NCBI GenBank assembly: GCA_038231495.1
Contig: JBBRLG010000358.1
Coordinates: forward strand, 1 to 7,943
Source: JBBRLG01 sp038231495
Lineage (GTDB): Bacteria > Planctomycetota > Planctomycetia > Gemmatales > Gemmataceae
Reading direction: 5' to 3'
Length of the DNA stretch: 7,943 nt
Shown here: positions 6,389 to 7,943 of the stretch, one piece after another
Layout: the number at the start of each line of letters is the position of its first letter
Numbering within the stretch: the stretch's first letter is position 1
Notes under the pieces: generated by a model
Told to the model about the DNA's origin: nothing
Database searches by the model: none
What the model saw: only the letters and a program-made list of their open reading frames with translations
Translations under genes and position numbers: made by a program

Positions 6389-6414
6389 CTAGTTACCCTA
6401 ACCCGGCCAGTGCC

Positions 6415-7785
6415 ATGAGTAGCCGCCAAAAAGTGAGCCGTGACGAGTTCCTGGCCAACGTACGCCAGAGCGGACTCCTCACCGACACTCAACTCGCCCA
6501 GGTCGAAAGCAAACTGCCCGACAACTCCCGCGGTCGCGTTGCCGCCCGCGCCTTTGTTCAGTGGGGTCTGCTCACCAAATTCCAGGCCGAACGCATCCTC
6601 ATCGGCCGCACCAGTGGTTTCCAGCTGGGGCAGTACCGCATCCTCGACCAACTCGGCCACGGCGGCATGGGCCGCGTCTTCAAGGCGAAACACCGCACGA
6701 TGGACCGCACCGTCGCCCTCAAGGTGCTGGCCCCGACCGTCATGCAGTCGGGCCGCGCCCAGGAACTGTTCCTGCGCGAAGTGCGGGCCGCGGCGCAGCT
6801 CAACCACCCGAACATCGTGGCGGCCTACGACGCCAACGAGACCGACGGCCGTTTATACCTCGTTTTGGAGTTCGTGGAAGGGCAGAACCTGGAGCAGCTT
6901 GTGCGCGACCGCGGCCCGCTGCCCGTCGGCCAGGCGTGCGACTTCATTTTCCAGGCGGCGCTCGGCTTGCAGTGCGCCGCCGAGCGCGGCATGGTCCACC
7001 GGGACATCAAGCCGGCTAACCTGCTGGTGCAGCGCGGCGGCATCGACGGCAAGTCGCCCGACGTGGTGAAGGTGAGCGATTTCGGCCTGGCACGCCTGCA
7101 AGCGCCGGACGCCCCCGTCGGCGTCGACGCGGCTGCCGGCACCATCCTGACCCGCGACAACACGGTGATGGGTACGCCGGACTACCTGTCGCCCGAGCAG
7201 GCCCGCAACTTGCACAAGGCCGACATCCGCAGCGACCTGTACAGCCTCGGTTGCACGTTCTACTACCTGCTGACCGGCAGGGTGCCGTTTCCCGGCGGCA
7301 AGGTGATGGACAAGCTCATCCGCCACGGCACGGAGAAGCCGCAGCCGGTTGCCGAGTTGCGCCCCGACGTGCCGCCCGCGGTGGCCGCGGTCGTGGCGCG
7401 TCTGCTGGCCAAGCATCCCAAGCAGCGCTACCAGACGCCGGCGGAGCTGGTCGAAGTTTTAACGCCATTCGCCGTCACCGGCTCGACGCCGTTGGTGCCG
7501 GTCGCGCCGGCAACGCCCGCGGACCTGGACGGCTCCGACGAAACGCCGAATTACAAGACCGCGTCCGACCCCGAGTTGGAAGCCTCGACGGAACTGTCGG
7601 CCCTGGCGAACACGGCGACCAGCGGCCTGTCGCCGACGCCGCCGAACGCGGCGCCGACACGCGCCGCGCCGCCGGCGACGAAGAAGGGCTACAGCGCGGT
7701 GTTCACCGTCATCGCGGCGATTGGTCTCCTCCTTGGTATGGGTCTCGCGGCCGCGATTCTGACGCTGCTGACCCTCGTGCGTTAA
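6415..7785 (+). CDS. Transmembrane serine/threonine protein kinase (Hanks type)
   Basis: The predicted protein has 456 residues. Residues 1-72 form an N-terminal segment seen before kinase domains in Gemmata-type planctomycetes (SGLLTDTQLAQV at 19-30, GLLTKFQAERILIGR at 51-65, GFQLGQY at 68-74). The kinase domain follows at about 74-350. It shows the P-loop GHGGMGRV (81-88), VAIK-type lysine K103 in VALKV, helix-C glutamate E122, the catalytic loop HRDIKPAN (195-202, D197), DFG (222-224), the activation-segment end GTPDYLSPEQ (253-262) and SDLYSLGC (273-280). All catalytic residues are present, so it should be active on Ser/Thr. A proline/alanine/threonine-rich linker (350-424) leads to one transmembrane helix at 427-453, which ends almost at the C-terminus. 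No extracellular sensor therefore remains, and the kinase faces the cytoplasm. The start ATG 6415 has no Shine-Dalgarno site. Targets are unknown. Confidence 0.96.
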   Translation: MSSRQKVSRDEFLANVRQSGLLTDTQLAQVESKLPDNSRGRVAARAFVQWGLLTKFQAERILIGRTSGFQLGQYRILDQLGHGGMGRVFKAKHRTMDRTVALKVLAPTVMQSGRAQELFLREVRAAAQLNHPNIVAAYDANETDGRLYLVLEFVEGQNLEQLVRDRGPLPVGQACDFIFQAALGLQCAAERGMVHRDIKPANLLVQRGGIDGKSPDVVKVSDFGLARLQAPDAPVGVDAAAGTILTRDNTVMGTPDYLSPEQARNLHKADIRSDLYSLGCTFYYLLTGRVPFPGGKVMDKLIRHGTEKPQPVAELRPDVPPAVAAVVARLLAKHPKQRYQTPAELVEVLTPFAVTGSTPLVPVAPATPADLDGSDETPNYKTASDPELEASTELSALANTATSGLSPTPPNAAPTRAAPPATKKGYSAVFTVIAAIGLLLGMGLAAAILTLLTLVR

Positions 7786-7827
7786 TCCTAGATGTCCATT
7801 TCGTAAGTTGACCGCCAGTCGGTCGTA

Positions 7828-7839
7828 GCCGCAAGCGGC
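7828..7839. repeat. Short palindrome GCCGC-AA-GCGGC downstream of the kinase gene
   Basis: Two 5-base arms flank AA, 43 bases after the kinase stop codon. It could be part of a termination signal, but there is no T-run after it and the two-base loop is too tight for a good hairpin. From memory, similar AGCCGCAAGCGG motifs recur between genes in planctomycete genomes; that cannot be confirmed here. Confidence 0.35.
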
Positions 7840-7843
7840 GAGC

Positions 7844-7943
7844 GGGGGGGGGTGTGGGCCCGGGGGCCCCCCCCGCGGGCCCCACGGGGGGCCCCCCCCC
7901 GGGGGACCCCCCCAACCCCCCCCCCGGCGGCAACCCCCAGCGA
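7844..7943. other. G/C homopolymer-rich end, probable sequencing or assembly artefact
   Basis: The last 100 bases consist almost wholly of runs of G or C, starting with nine G at 7844-7852 and continuing as alternating blocks of five or more G or C, including a run of C across 7914-7925. Only a handful of A or T bases occur. Nothing like this appears elsewhere in the window, and it sits at the edge. It looks like degraded base calling or a failed contig end. The minus-strand frame across it would encode only Gly/Pro-rich sequence and is not a gene. No feature is supported between 7786 and the window end apart from the short palindrome. Confidence 0.6.

Larger units (their letters stand above)
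6113..6414. promoter_or_regulatory. Divergent intergenic region between the thioredoxin-fold gene and the kinase gene
   Basis: These 302 bases separate two divergently oriented starts and must hold promoters for both. The centre (about 6150-6310) is visibly richer in A+T than the flanking genes. For the plus strand, TTGCAC (6276-6281) and TAGTAT (6303-6308) resemble -35 and -10 boxes, but their 21-base spacing is longer than optimal. For the minus strand, TAAAAT (6161-6156) is a -10-like hexamer without a good -35 partner. The part next to the kinase gene (6315-6388) contains inverted and direct repeats, listed separately. Neither gene shows a Shine-Dalgarno site at its start. No small gene or tRNA was recognised here. 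Confidence 0.5.

Noticed and set aside
7709..7933. Minus-strand Gly/Pro-rich open frame at the right end
   Set aside because: It exists only because the G/C homopolymer tract contains no stop codons, and it runs antisense into the kinase C-terminus.
1..7943. tRNA, rRNA, CRISPR array or transposase
   Set aside because: No cloverleaf, ribosomal motif, regularly spaced repeats, transposase motifs or flanking terminal inverted repeats were seen on either strand.

Overview
The window looks like a piece of a high-GC planctomycete chromosome, most likely of the Gemmataceae/Gemmatales group. This is inferred from protein style, not from a marker gene. The serine/threonine kinase has a short family-specific N-terminal segment ahead of a Hanks domain. 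The PQQ-type propeller protein carries the 'WPSFRGP' lead-in common in planctomycetes. Start codons mostly lack clear Shine-Dalgarno sites. The extreme right end is G/C-homopolymer sequence that looks like a poor contig end, so the source may be a draft or metagenomic contig.

Layout, left to right. Positions 2-112 (+) hold the last 36 codons of a membrane protein. Convergent to it, positions 143-6112 are filled by five minus-strand genes separated by only 4 to 55 bases. In transcription order they are: a CHWC thioredoxin-fold/six-hairpin protein of the YyaL/SPATA20 family (6112-4013); a 109-residue unknown protein (3968-3639); a 169-residue HEPN-like protein (3634-3125); a 193-residue nucleotidyltransferase-fold protein (3069-2488); and a 766-residue membrane-anchored ankyrin/beta-propeller fusion (2443-143). 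A 302-base divergent intergenic region (6113-6414) then leads to a plus-strand transmembrane serine/threonine protein kinase (6415-7785). The last 158 bases hold no gene.

The spacing suggests that the minus-strand genes form one transcription unit, or a few overlapping ones, although their predicted functions do not make an obvious pathway. The most unusual part is the central group (2488-3968). A small unknown gene lies 4 bases upstream of a HEPN-like gene, which is followed by a nucleotidyltransferase-fold gene. This recalls HEPN/MNT toxin-antitoxin pairs, but the resemblance rests on reading motifs by eye and is unproven. Other points of interest are the ankyrin plus propeller fusion predicted to lie outside the cytoplasm, and a GC-rich leader of the kinase gene in which one segment can pair with either of two others.
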